DNA of 60,190 nt from Bifidobacterium sp. UBA744 (lineage in GTDB: Bacteria; Actinomycetota; Actinomycetes; Actinomycetales; Bifidobacteriaceae): contig DBKS01000060.1 in NCBI GenBank assembly GCA_002298605.1, positions 1 to 60,190 of the forward strand. Reading direction: 5' to 3'. The position numbers and the translations under genes were made by a program. The notes under the pieces are model-generated. The model saw only the letters and a list, made by a program, of their open reading frames with translations. It made no database searches and was not told where the DNA came from. Position 1 is the stretch's first letter; each line of letters starts with the position of its first letter. Shown here in pieces: positions 1-8,681 of the stretch.

Positions 1-332
1 TTGCCGAGATAAAAGTTATGGACGCCCAGTCCCCCAAGGAAAATGCCCAGCAGACCAGCCGCTATCTTCGACTTGGAGCTCATCGCCATCGGCTGCTGGT
101 ACGGGGAATATCCCGGCTGCGGGGCGTAGGCCGACCCCTGCTGGGAGCCGTAGTAGCCATTCGGCGTCCCCTGGTCGCCGACCGGCGGACCATACTGCGG
201 CTGCGGCTGGCCATACAGTTGCTGGGGCTGGCCGTACGGAAACTGACCATACTGAGGCTGGCCATACTGCGGCTGCGACGACGCACCCGCTTGCCCATTC
301 TGCCCGAAGCCGGGCTGCTGATCATAACTCAT
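1..332 (-). CDS. TM2-domain membrane protein, 3' end cut by the window edge
   Basis: Reading the minus strand from the ATG at 330-332 gives about 80 residues rich in Gln, Gly, Pro and Tyr with repeated YGQPQ-type units, then a hydrophobic stretch beginning KIAAGLLGIFLGGLGVHNFY, where the window ends. That second part is the first half of a TM2 domain (two short membrane helices; GxHxFYLG signature). A purine-rich AGGGAGAAG lies just upstream of the ATG. Proteins with this layout are common in actinobacteria; their function is poorly defined, and the low-complexity head is probably cytoplasmic and disordered. At least the second helix and the C-terminus lie outside the window. Confidence 0.85.
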   Translation of the reverse strand, partial: MSYDQQPGFGQNGQAGASSQPQYGQPQYGQFPYGQPQQLYGQPQPQYGPPVGDQGTPNGYYGSQQGSAYAPQPGYSPYQQPMAMSSKSKIAAGLLGIFLGGLGVHNFYLG

Positions 333-530
333 ACCGCTTCTCCCTTGATGCTCTGCGATGCGCTTCCATCATCGCACATGCCTGCGCCAAGGCTTGTCAA
401 CGCCCACAGGTCCAGACACACCGCATAGGAAAAAAGTTCACCTACCATTCATCGTTCGGCCAATGGATATGGTCACGGACTCCTTCAATCTTCTCTACGC
501 TGGAATCCGGAACAGGTGCAGCGCTGGGAA

Positions 531-551
531 CGGGAAGACGCGAACTTCCCG
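531..551. promoter_or_regulatory. Inverted repeat upstream of the RpiR-type gene
   Basis: CGGGAAG and CTTCCCG form a perfect 7 bp inverted repeat with a 7 nt spacer, 29 nt upstream of the ATG at 581. It could be an autoregulatory operator or a small hairpin in the 5' leader. The rest of 333-580 shows no gene. Confidence 0.35.
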
Positions 552-580
552 GTCGGAGCCTCGGAGAAAGGAATGACGGG

Positions 581-1453
581 ATGGGCTCGTTGACGCATAT
601 CAACGAAAGGATCAGCCGCGTCTATCCGTCCCTCCACCCCGCCGAACAGCAGGTCGCCGAATACATCCGAACCCATTTGGCCACAGTGGGCGGACTGACC
701 GTTGGGGAGCTCGCCAAAACAGCCCAAGTCAGTCAGCCGACGGTGATTCGTCTGACGCGCAAACTCGGATTCGACGGATACCGCGAATTCCGCCGCATAC
801 TCACCAACCCGCGCAGCGGCGACGACGCCGACGGGAGCGACCCCCTGGAGAGATTCCATCTTCATCCGTGGAGCACGTTGGAGGATCTGTCCCCCTCCGT
901 CAGCTCCGCGACGAAATCAATGCTCGACGATCTGGCGCAGGCGCTGGACCCGGCGGCCCTGCGACGCGCCGTCAGACTCATCGCCGACGCGCACATCATC
1001 GATATTTACGCCGAAGAGCCAACCGCCCCGTCCGCCGCCGACCTGAACTACAAGCTCACCTGCCTTGGCCTGCATGCGCGTGTGCAGACCAATGATCACC
1101 TGCAACGCATCGCAGCCGCGCATCTGACTCGCGGCGATCTCGCGATGGCGTACTCGCATTCCGGCTCATCCCCGGCCACAGTGGACGCCCTTCGCCTGGC
1201 CAGCCGCGCGGGAGCCTCCACCATCGGCATCACCGGCATGCCGCAAACGCCGATCGCCAATTGGTCCGACGCGCTGCTGCTCGTCGGCGACGGCGAACGC
1301 GAAGCCGCCGGCGGAACGATCACCTCGCAAGTCGCCTATTCGGCGCTGAACAACATGCTGCAGATAGGCGTGATGCTCACCGACTATCCGCGATTCACCG
1401 CCCGGATCAGCCGCTCCGATCGGGCCGCCGCCGAACCTGGCAACGAACTCTGA
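581..1453 (+). CDS. MurR/RpiR-family transcriptional regulator (HTH + SIS)
   Basis: 290 aa. Residues 1-77 form the RpiR helix-turn-helix domain (VSQPTVIRLTRKLGFDGYREF), and about 120-260 a sugar-isomerase (SIS) fold that in this family senses phosphosugars (AYSHSGSS, IGITGMPQTPIANWSD). An AGAAAGGA ribosome site precedes the ATG. It is transcribed away from the TM2 gene and converges on dnaG with only 8 nt between the stops. No sugar-metabolism gene is adjacent on its strand, so its target is unknown; the inverted repeat at 531-551 suggests it may act on its own promoter. Confidence 0.88.
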   Translation: MGSLTHINERISRVYPSLHPAEQQVAEYIRTHLATVGGLTVGELAKTAQVSQPTVIRLTRKLGFDGYREFRRILTNPRSGDDADGSDPLERFHLHPWSTLEDLSPSVSSATKSMLDDLAQALDPAALRRAVRLIADAHIIDIYAEEPTAPSAADLNYKLTCLGLHARVQTNDHLQRIAAAHLTRGDLAMAYSHSGSSPATVDALRLASRAGASTIGITGMPQTPIANWSDALLLVGDGEREAAGGTITSQVAYSALNNMLQIGVMLTDYPRFTARISRSDRAAAEPGNEL

Positions 1454-1461
1454 CGGTCCGA

Positions 1462-3558
1462 CTAGGCCACGTTGTTGTTGTACACCTGCGACTGCAGATC
1501 CTTGCGCGCGGCCTCCAACTTGGCGATGGAACCCAGCAGGGCGAATTTCTCGCCGCCGTCCGGCAGCTGGGCCATGCGCCGACGGGCCGCCGCCACCCTA
1601 CGCATGTAATCCATGTCGATCAGCCTCACCAGCAGTTCGGAGGCATACTGCACCTCAGCCGGCGTGGGCGCGCGCAGTTGCACCGCAGCCACCCCACCCA
1701 CCTCCTGGCCTTCGCGGAACGGCTGCCGCGACTCGCCGGACGCCGACCCACCGGAGCTCGGCAACGGCAGGGGCATCACGGCCAGTTCGTTGATCACCTG
1801 CTCCAGCATCGGCCCGCCGGCCTTGACCAGGTTATGCATCCACAGGCCCTGCGGGGTGTCGGTCGAAGGCAGTCCCCCGGCCGCGGCAACCGCATCGAAC
1901 ATGGCACGGAACACCGGGACGATGAACGAATCCACGCCCAATTGCGCGAACAGGGTCGGATTCACCGCGCGCGGCACCTGAATCAGGGTGGCCATGAACT
2001 GCTGCTCGCAGATGAACACCGAATCGTCAATGCGGTAATAGGTTTGCTCCGCGACGTCCCGACGCTCCAGCGCCCGGCGGGCGGCGGGATTGGCGTATGG
2101 ATCGGCCGCGCGCTCCGGTTCCTGCGCCGCCTCAAATCTGCGCCTTGGGGCGTATGCGTCGTCGGGACGCACATTCAGCCGTCGACGGGCGGATTCCACC
2201 TCGCGCTGCATCACATCAAGGTCGACGCCAATGCGCCGCGCCGCCTTGCGGGTATAGAGGTCCAGCAGCGAACGGTCCCGTATCTGCGCGATCACGGGAG
2301 CCGACGCCTTCACCGCACCCATCTGGCCGGTGGTGAAGGCGGTGTCGAAGCGATTGATAGCCGTTTCGATCACGAAGTCGTACAGCGGCCTGGCATGCTC
2401 CACCAGCGCCGCCACCGCCCGGTCGCCGCGCTCTATGCGCAAATCGCAAGGGTCGAGGTTGTCGTCGGCCACCGCCACGAAGGTCTGGCTCAGAAACGCC
2501 GAATCCAGTCCGAAGGCATGCAGCGCGGCCTTCTGCCCGGCCGCATCGCCGTCAAAGGTGAACACCACGCGCGAGCTCAACGCCTGACCGGCCACTTTGC
2601 GAGGACCGATCAGCTGAATCGCGCCCAGCGAATCATCGGCGATCAGACGACGCACGATCTTGGCGTGCTCGGCGCCGAACGCGGTGCCGCACGTCGCCAC
2701 GGCGGTGTCCACGCCGGCCAAGTGCATCGCCATCACATCCGTATATCCTTCGACGATCACCACCTGGCGCTTTTTGACGATCGCCGCCTTGGCCAAGTCG
2801 ATGCCGTACAGCACATGCGTCTTGCGATACAGCTGCGTATCCGGCGTATTGACGTATTTGGCCGCGATCTGATCGTCCTCATACAACTTCCGTGCGCCAA
2901 AGCCCAAGGTGCGACCGGTTGAATCGCGGATCGGCCACGTCACGCGTCCCCGGAAATAGTCGTATATGCCCCGCTGCCCCTGCCTGGCCAGCCCCGCATC
3001 GAGCATCTCCTGATGGGTGAATCCCTTCGACGCCAAATACCGCACCAGATTGTCCCATCCCCGTGGAGCGTATCCGCAGCCGAAACGCTCGCAGTCGGCC
3101 TGCGTGAAGTTGCGGCCGGCGAGCAGCTTCCTGGCGGCGAGCGCCTCCTTGCTCATGATCTGCGACACGAAGAACCGCTGCGCCTCCTCGGTGGCTTCCA
3201 GCAGGCGGGACCGCTTTGAGCCGGCATGCCCCCTGTCGGCGCCGGAACCGGTGTTCTCATAGTGCAGTTCGATATGGTATTTGTCGGCGAGCAGCTCCAC
3301 CGCCTCGCGAAAGTCGATGTTCTCCGACTGCTCGACGAATTTGAACACGTCCCCGCCCAAGCCGCAACCGAAGCAGTGCCACACCCCAAGCGATGGACGC
3401 ACGTTGAACGAACCGGTTTTCTCGTCATGGAACGGGCACAGGCCCACGAAGTTGCCGCTTCCGGAGGGTTTGAGCGCAACCGACGCCGATACGATGTCAT
3501 ACAGGTCCGCGGCTGCGCGCACCTTCTCCACGTCTTCCTTCTTAATCATCCCGGCCAT
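1462..3558 (-). CDS. dnaG: DNA primase
   Basis: About 698 aa, longer than the usual 600-650. It makes RNA primers for chromosome replication. The N-terminal CHC2 zinc finger is clear (CPFHDE near residue 41, HCFGC near 64-65), followed by the RNAP-like core with TOPRIM motifs VIVEGYTDV and FTFDGDAAG, and a C-terminal helicase-binding region. About 20 extra residues (LGAIQLIGPRKVAG part) lie between the two TOPRIM motifs. Start: ATG at 3558 with an AGGGTGG ribosome site; an in-frame GTG at 3567 and ATG at 3549 are alternatives. dgt lies 57 nt upstream on the same strand, a pairing common in actinobacteria, so the two are probably cotranscribed. Confidence 0.95.
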   Translation of the reverse strand: MAGMIKKEDVEKVRAAADLYDIVSASVALKPSGSGNFVGLCPFHDEKTGSFNVRPSLGVWHCFGCGLGGDVFKFVEQSENIDFREAVELLADKYHIELHYENTGSGADRGHAGSKRSRLLEATEEAQRFFVSQIMSKEALAARKLLAGRNFTQADCERFGCGYAPRGWDNLVRYLASKGFTHQEMLDAGLARQGQRGIYDYFRGRVTWPIRDSTGRTLGFGARKLYEDDQIAAKYVNTPDTQLYRKTHVLYGIDLAKAAIVKKRQVVIVEGYTDVMAMHLAGVDTAVATCGTAFGAEHAKIVRRLIADDSLGAIQLIGPRKVAGQALSSRVVFTFDGDAAGQKAALHAFGLDSAFLSQTFVAVADDNLDPCDLRIERGDRAVAALVEHARPLYDFVIETAINRFDTAFTTGQMGAVKASAPVIAQIRDRSLLDLYTRKAARRIGVDLDVMQREVESARRRLNVRPDDAYAPRRRFEAAQEPERAADPYANPAARRALERRDVAEQTYYRIDDSVFICEQQFMATLIQVPRAVNPTLFAQLGVDSFIVPVFRAMFDAVAAAGGLPSTDTPQGLWMHNLVKAGGPMLEQVINELAVMPLPLPSSGGSASGESRQPFREGQEVGGVAAVQLRAPTPAEVQYASELLVRLIDMDYMRRVAAARRRMAQLPDGGEKFALLGSIAKLEAARKDLQSQVYNNNVA

Positions 3559-3615
3559 AGGCTCCACCCTACCGTCCGTATGGGATGATCGGCCATCCCG
3601 GAGCCGGCACGCCGC

Positions 3616-4914
3616 TCAACTGCACAGAATCGAATGGAGCGCCAGGGCGGATCCGTCGGTCAGGGAGGCGACCTGGTCGATGGCGACGCGCAGACGCTCG
3701 CCGTCGTTGGTCGACTCGTTCCAATCCTCAAGGAACTGGGGTTCCAACGCATCCGAGGGCCGCGGCGAATCACGCATCAGCACATCCACCAGATCCTCCA
3801 CAATGTTGAGCTCCTCCTGATGGAAGGGCTCGCGCTCGCGCGGAGCCATCACAAAGTAGACGGCGATGCCCTTCAGCGCCACGATCTCGTAACTCGTCTC
3901 CTCCGGAATCACGACATTGGCCGAATACCGGGTCAACGGCCCCGGACCATACGCATCCCGGGTCGCCGTTTCCACCGAATGGCAGAACCGGCCGATCAGG
4001 TCAGACGTGATGTTCTTCAACTGGGCCAGCGACTGCCGGGACCCGTTGAAATGCGTGGGGAACATGTGCATGCGCCGCAGCCGCGAGAAGGCGGCCAGCA
4101 AAGCATCCGGATCCCATGCGCCGCCATACCATTCGCGGGTTTGCTCGATCACGCGGTCGATGATCCCCGGATCGTTCAGCGCGATCGGGTTGAACGCGCC
4201 CGTGGCGATGGAATCCTCCACGTCATGCACCGAATAGGCGATGTCGTCGGACAGATCCATGATCTGGCATTCCATCGGCCTGACCGCCTCCGGCGCGCCG
4301 ACCCTCAGCCACTGGAACACATCCTCGTCATCCGGATACACGCAGAATTTCTTGCTGCGCTCCCCCTTGGGATGCCGGTCGGCCTCGGCCAACGTCCAGG
4401 GGTACTTCACCGCCGCGTCCAGCGAAGCCCGCGTGAGATTCAGCCCCGCCGAACACCGCCCGTCCCTATGGAACACCTTCGGCTCCAGCCGTGTCAGAAT
4501 GCGCAGAGTCTGCGCATTGCCCTCGAACCCTCCGATGTCCGCGGCGATGGCGGACAGGGCACGCTCGCCGTTATGCCCGAATGGCGGGTGACCGATATCG
4601 TGCGCGAGGCAGGCGCAGTCGACCACATCCGGATCACAGCCGAGCATGGCGGCGATTTGCCTGCCGATCTGTGCGACCTCAAGCGTGTGGGTGAGTCGCG
4701 TGCGCGCGAAGTCATCGGTACCTGCCACCAGAATCTGCGATTTCGCGCCCAATCTGCGCAATGCCGAAGAGTGGATCAACCGGGCGCGGTCACGTTGGAA
4801 GGCGGTACGGGCGCGGGATTTCGGAGGTTCGGGAGCCCAGCGCTCCTCATCGTGGGCGTCATAGCCCTCGTCGGCAAGCACCCGTTCACCATCTTGCGTC
4901 AGGTCACCGTCCAT
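3616..4914 (-). CDS. dgt: dGTP triphosphohydrolase
   Basis: 432 aa HD-domain enzyme that hydrolyses dNTPs, classically dGTP, to deoxynucleoside and triphosphate. The start of the HD fold is seen in RLIHSSALRRLGAKSQ and RLTHTLEVAQIGR, and the metal site in CLAHDIGHPPFGHNGE. The C-terminal dGTPase helical extension is present, and the length is normal for actinobacterial members. It is the upstream gene of a dgt-dnaG pair. Exact substrate preference (dGTP or other dNTPs) cannot be read from the sequence. Confidence 0.93.
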   Translation of the reverse strand: MDGDLTQDGERVLADEGYDAHDEERWAPEPPKSRARTAFQRDRARLIHSSALRRLGAKSQILVAGTDDFARTRLTHTLEVAQIGRQIAAMLGCDPDVVDCACLAHDIGHPPFGHNGERALSAIAADIGGFEGNAQTLRILTRLEPKVFHRDGRCSAGLNLTRASLDAAVKYPWTLAEADRHPKGERSKKFCVYPDDEDVFQWLRVGAPEAVRPMECQIMDLSDDIAYSVHDVEDSIATGAFNPIALNDPGIIDRVIEQTREWYGGAWDPDALLAAFSRLRRMHMFPTHFNGSRQSLAQLKNITSDLIGRFCHSVETATRDAYGPGPLTRYSANVVIPEETSYEIVALKGIAVYFVMAPREREPFHQEELNIVEDLVDVLMRDSPRPSDALEPQFLEDWNESTNDGERLRVAIDQVASLTDGSALALHSILCS

Positions 4915-5066
4915 ACCAGCCTCCTCCGCGGCGAACCGTTTCCCATCCCAGCATAGGCGGGAGCCTCTATCGTCAGGGGGCGGTTCCGAGCCGGCTCACC
5001 GCGCGACGAACGGGCCCGGCGAGGCGATCCGACTGGACGTGGCACTGGACACCGGGCCAATACAGC

Positions 5067-5103
5067 GATCGTCCGCCAACGGCAGAACCGATGACGGACG
5101 ATC
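5067..5103 (-). terminator. Hairpin downstream of the MFS gene
   Basis: GATCGTCCG and CGGACGATC form a perfect 9 bp stem with a 19 nt loop, 26 nt past the MFS stop codon. There is no strong T-run, so termination is a likely but unproven role. The rest of 4915-5128 holds no gene that I can support. Confidence 0.45.
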
Positions 5104-5128
5104 TTGTATTCGCTATGGTGCCAGACGG

Positions 5129-6442
5129 CTACTTCACATGCTTGATCGACATGATGAAGATAACGCCGGCCACGGCGAACAGCGCGGAGACGACGAACGC
5201 GCTCACATAGGAGCCGGAGACAATCACCAGGAAGGAGGTAAGCGCCGGGGCAAGCACCTGCCCGCAGGTGTTGGCGAGGTTGCCGAAGCCGATATACTTG
5301 CCGCCGTCGCGGTTCTTCTGCGCCTCCGCGGGAATCACGTCGACATTCAGCGCGCCATCCACCGCAATATACACGCCGTAGCCAAGGCCGGCAAACGCCG
5401 CATAGGCGAGCACGCCGCCGACGGACCTGAAGAAGATCGGGCACAGCGTGCCGATGATCATAAGCACAGCAGCCACAAAAATCGGGACCTTGCGCATTTT
5501 GATCCTATCGGACAGCGGTCCGGAAATCGCCAGACCAATCAGGGACACAACGAATGTGACGCCGGACAGAGTGGCCATGGCGGTGCCAGCCTCCGTGACG
5601 TTCATGCCCACATAGTTCTCGAAAATGTACAGGGTGTACTGGGAGACCATGGTGTAGCAGGCCATCATGAGCAGACGGCCGGCGCACGCCTTGTAGAAGT
5701 CATGCGCGCCGGCGAACTTCGGGGGCAGCAGGTTCTTCAGCACGTCGACAACACGGGTGCCCTCGGCGGCGTCGTTCTTCGAGCTGGGCTCCTTCGGCAT
5801 GATCAACAGCGGAATGATGCCGGAGGCCGCGATCATCACGGCGCCGACGACAAAGCCCATGTTCTGATAGGGCTTGCCAAGGAACAGCGAGCTCAGGAAC
5901 TGGCCGACCGGGGTGCCCAGGGCGGTCGCGCCCAGACCAGCGGACAAGGTGCCACGCACGTTCTTGGGGACGCGGTCGGCAAGAATCGCGAACATCGGGG
6001 TCTGAATGGCGCCCTGGCCCAGGTTGTTGAGCATGTAGGAGGCGGTCAGGCTCGGCACGTTGCCGAAGGTGCCCAGCAGATACAGGCCGATGCCGGCAAC
6101 GATGGAACCGGCGAAGATCCACGGGGTGCGCTTGCCGAAACGGGAACGCGTGCGGTCGGAGAATGCGCCCCACACGTAGCCGGACAGCAGGCCGACGATG
6201 GCGGTGAGCGAGGTGATGGTGCCGAACGCCGCGGTGGCGGCTTCCTCGCTATACCCCACATCCTTCAGATGCTGCGGCATCAGGGTGTTGCCGTTGAGGA
6301 CGAACGCCGCGCAATTGAGAATCGCGTAGAGGACGAACGCGATCAGATATCGCGCGGTGCGGGCCTGCGTGAACGGCTTGCCGTCCTCGGGCGACAGCGT
6401 ATCCGGATCGACCGCCGCGGCCGTTGCGGTTGCATTGCTCAT
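5129..6442 (-). CDS. MFS transporter, probable glycoside/sugar importer (GPH/SLC45-like)
   Basis: 437 aa with about 12 hydrophobic segments. The loop after helix 2 reads SDRTRSRFGKRTPWI, the motif A variant typical of the glycoside-pentoside-hexuronide and sucrose-like group. It lies 81 nt downstream of the GH127 gene on the same strand, so it probably belongs to that operon and imports the released or partly trimmed sugar by proton or sodium symport. Substrate (an L-arabinose oligosaccharide, arabinose or a galactoside) is inferred only from the neighbours. Many bifidobacterial glycan loci use ABC importers instead, which makes this locus slightly atypical. Confidence 0.85.
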   Translation of the reverse strand: MSNATATAAAVDPDTLSPEDGKPFTQARTARYLIAFVLYAILNCAAFVLNGNTLMPQHLKDVGYSEEAATAAFGTITSLTAIVGLLSGYVWGAFSDRTRSRFGKRTPWIFAGSIVAGIGLYLLGTFGNVPSLTASYMLNNLGQGAIQTPMFAILADRVPKNVRGTLSAGLGATALGTPVGQFLSSLFLGKPYQNMGFVVGAVMIAASGIIPLLIMPKEPSSKNDAAEGTRVVDVLKNLLPPKFAGAHDFYKACAGRLLMMACYTMVSQYTLYIFENYVGMNVTEAGTAMATLSGVTFVVSLIGLAISGPLSDRIKMRKVPIFVAAVLMIIGTLCPIFFRSVGGVLAYAAFAGLGYGVYIAVDGALNVDVIPAEAQKNRDGGKYIGFGNLANTCGQVLAPALTSFLVIVSGSYVSAFVVSALFAVAGVIFIMSIKHVK

Positions 6443-6523
6443 GATGGGTTACTTCTTTCTGAGATTGGTCCTAAAAACTTGAATGGGATGAATGGTCCGA
6501 CGCGGGACGATGCGATACGGCGG

Positions 6524-8524
6524 TCAGCGCTCCCGAACCCAAACCTGCATCTGCCCCTCCTCGCGGTTGCACCAGGCGTAATAGGGCACAAAAACAAGAT
6601 CCGTGGGAATCTCGGCGGGCTTGGCGGCATCCGACATGTACAGCGGGGTGTCGGTCTGCTTGTCGACGCGGGTTCCATGCGCGGTGAGGCGGACGACGCC
6701 GCCGAGCAGGTCGCCCTGCCAGGACTCCTCGACGGGCCGGTCGGTGTCGATCTGATCGAGCCACAGATCGCCGTCCCGGTTGTCGCAGCCTTCCATGCAG
6801 TAGACGATCGGGCCGCGCATCAGCGCCACCTTGCCGAAATCCTCGCGGACACGGGTTGCGGCGCGCAGCACCCGCACCGGCATATCGAGCCTGAGCGCGA
6901 TGTCCGTGCGGGCCGCGGAAACGTCGATGAAGACGAAACCATGCTCGACCGCAGGGGAAACCTGCCGGCCGTTGACCGACAACTTCCACGAAGCGCACCA
7001 GCCGGGAATGCGAATGGCCAAGGTGCGATCAAGGCCACGGGGATTGTCCACGGCGAAGGTCACATCCCCGTTCCACGGATACCCCTCGCCCTTCTGGCGC
7101 TGTTCCACGACCAGATCATCGCCGAATTCGGTCCGGTTGGCGATGAACTGATGGGCATAGATCACGCCCTCGTGCTCGCCTTCGCCGACCGAATACAGGT
7201 AACGGTCCACCGAGGCGATGAGACGCGTCAGGTTGGCCGGGCAGCATGCGCAGTCAAACCAGCCGGCGCGGCGCGTGAGCACATGGGCCTTGGTCGGGCA
7301 GCGACGGGAGGCGACGGGATCCGCATCCAGCGGGTTGACGTAGAAATAGCGCTTGCCGTCCAACTGGATGCCCGACAGCGCGCCGTTGTACAGCTCCCGT
7401 TCAATGACGTCTCCCATGGAGCCATCCGGCTCGATCGACATCAGGGCCTGCGCGAAGAACACCATCGACACGGAGGCGCAGGTCTCGGCATACACCAGAT
7501 CGTTCGGCAGGTCATCGTCGTAGGTGAAGGCCTCGCCCACCTGTGTGGAGCCGACGCCGCCGGTGACGTACATGCGGTGTTCCACGATATTGCGCCACAG
7601 CTTGACGGCGGTGGTCTTGAGCTTGTCGTCGTCCAGCAGATGACCGACCTTCGCCATGGCGGTGGCCAGATACAGGAACCGAACGGCGTGCCCCTCTGCC
7701 TCGGTAAGGTCCAACGCGGGCTTGTCCGCGACGAAATAGGAAATCGGCATGTCGAGGTTCTTGTAGAACTGGGGGCCGCCGGCGGCATCCTGCTGATCCC
7801 AGAACTCCGGATTGGTGCCGCGCACGCGAATGAACCAGGCCGCCAGTTCCAGCCACTGGCGTTCGCCGGTGGCCTCATACAGGCGGGCCAGGGCCAGTTC
7901 GATTTCCGGATGGCCGTCCGGGCCGTGGACCTTGCCCTCCTCGTCGCCAAAATGCGAGGCGATGCAGGCCGCCGCGCGACGCGCCACATTCAGGGCGCGC
8001 TCGGATCCGGTGGCCTCGTAGTGGGCTACGGCCGCCTCGATGAAATGGCCCATGGTATACAGCTCGTGGCTCCAGCGCAGTCCACGGAAGCGCTGCGAGG
8101 CATCCACGTCGATCTCGAACTTGGTGTCGATATAGCCGTCTTGGTCCTGCGCCTCCTCAAACAGCGACACGGCCTCATCGACGCTGGCCTCAAGCCGATC
8201 GACGTCGATGTTCTCGGCCTTGAACCGCAGCGCATAGCTGGCGGACTCAAGCCACTTCGACACATCGGTGTCCTGGAACGGCTGGCCGGAGAAAGCGCCC
8301 TGCTCACGACCGGCTGCGATGCGCAGGTTGCGCAGCGAATGGCTGTACTGGGCGCCGTTTTCCCCCCAGCTGGCACCCTCGGGCACATCCACGGGCACTT
8401 CGTCGTTCAGGGCGCGCCACTGGTAGGGCAACGCGCTGTCCGCAACCATACGGCGGCGGGAATGCCAGAAATCGGAGGTGACGACCACCTTCGGGGTTAT
8501 GGAGTTGCTGGTGCTGTGTGTCAT
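6524..8524 (-). CDS. GH127 beta-L-arabinofuranosidase
   Basis: 666 aa with no signal peptide, so cytoplasmic. It resembles the B. longum HypBA1 group that releases beta-1,2-linked L-arabinofuranose. The active site is complete: Glu331 (VGEAF), Glu347 and Cys349 (YAETCAS), and adjacent Cys427-Cys428 (CACCPANLTR). These match the acid/base Glu, the nucleophile Cys and the zinc ligands known for GH127. Start: ATG at 8524 after GAAAGGTCAAT; an open frame extends 30 codons further upstream but has no ribosome site. It heads a minus-strand pair with the MFS transporter and is divergent from a LacI gene whose promoter region carries a perfect palindrome. Exact substrate is inferred. Confidence 0.9.
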   Translation of the reverse strand: MTHSTSNSITPKVVVTSDFWHSRRRMVADSALPYQWRALNDEVPVDVPEGASWGENGAQYSHSLRNLRIAAGREQGAFSGQPFQDTDVSKWLESASYALRFKAENIDVDRLEASVDEAVSLFEEAQDQDGYIDTKFEIDVDASQRFRGLRWSHELYTMGHFIEAAVAHYEATGSERALNVARRAAACIASHFGDEEGKVHGPDGHPEIELALARLYEATGERQWLELAAWFIRVRGTNPEFWDQQDAAGGPQFYKNLDMPISYFVADKPALDLTEAEGHAVRFLYLATAMAKVGHLLDDDKLKTTAVKLWRNIVEHRMYVTGGVGSTQVGEAFTYDDDLPNDLVYAETCASVSMVFFAQALMSIEPDGSMGDVIERELYNGALSGIQLDGKRYFYVNPLDADPVASRRCPTKAHVLTRRAGWFDCACCPANLTRLIASVDRYLYSVGEGEHEGVIYAHQFIANRTEFGDDLVVEQRQKGEGYPWNGDVTFAVDNPRGLDRTLAIRIPGWCASWKLSVNGRQVSPAVEHGFVFIDVSAARTDIALRLDMPVRVLRAATRVREDFGKVALMRGPIVYCMEGCDNRDGDLWLDQIDTDRPVEESWQGDLLGGVVRLTAHGTRVDKQTDTPLYMSDAAKPAEIPTDLVFVPYYAWCNREEGQMQVWVRER

Positions 8525-8654
8525 ATTGACCTTTCTGTCATATGCTCCGTTGCGGTCGGCAGCGGTCCGCCTCAATGCCGGACACGGGTCCCCCGACGCG
8601 CATGGCTTCACCATAAGACGGCATGACGAAGCGCAAAGGAGCTTTCCGTCACTT

Positions 8655-8667
8655 GGGAAACTTTCCC
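8655..8667. promoter_or_regulatory. Operator-like palindrome between GH127 and lacI
   Basis: GGGAAACTTTCCC is a perfect 13 bp palindrome in the divergent GH127/lacI gap, directly before the -10-like box of lacI. A near copy (GGGAAAGTTTCGC) lies upstream of the GH36 gene at 11957. Position and recurrence fit a LacI-family operator controlling both directions. Confidence 0.6.
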
Positions 8668-8669
8668 TT

Positions 8670-8675
8670 TATGAT
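8670..8675 (+). promoter_or_regulatory. -10-like box of lacI, possible leaderless start
   Basis: TATGAT lies 6 nt before the ATG at 8682, which would put the transcript start at or next to the first codon. No well-placed ribosome site precedes the ATG. The -35 region is weak. Leaderless mRNAs are common in actinobacteria. Confidence 0.4.
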
Positions 8676-8681
8676 GGGAAT

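Noticed and set aside
1261..2922. A 553-codon plus-strand frame
   Set aside because: Antisense to dnaG, low-complexity Arg/His composition, no plausible start context.
5039..8626. A 1195-codon open frame on the plus strand
   Set aside because: It runs antisense through the MFS and GH127 genes, which have full motifs and ribosome sites. The translation is Gly/His/Arg rich with no domain: a high-GC shadow.
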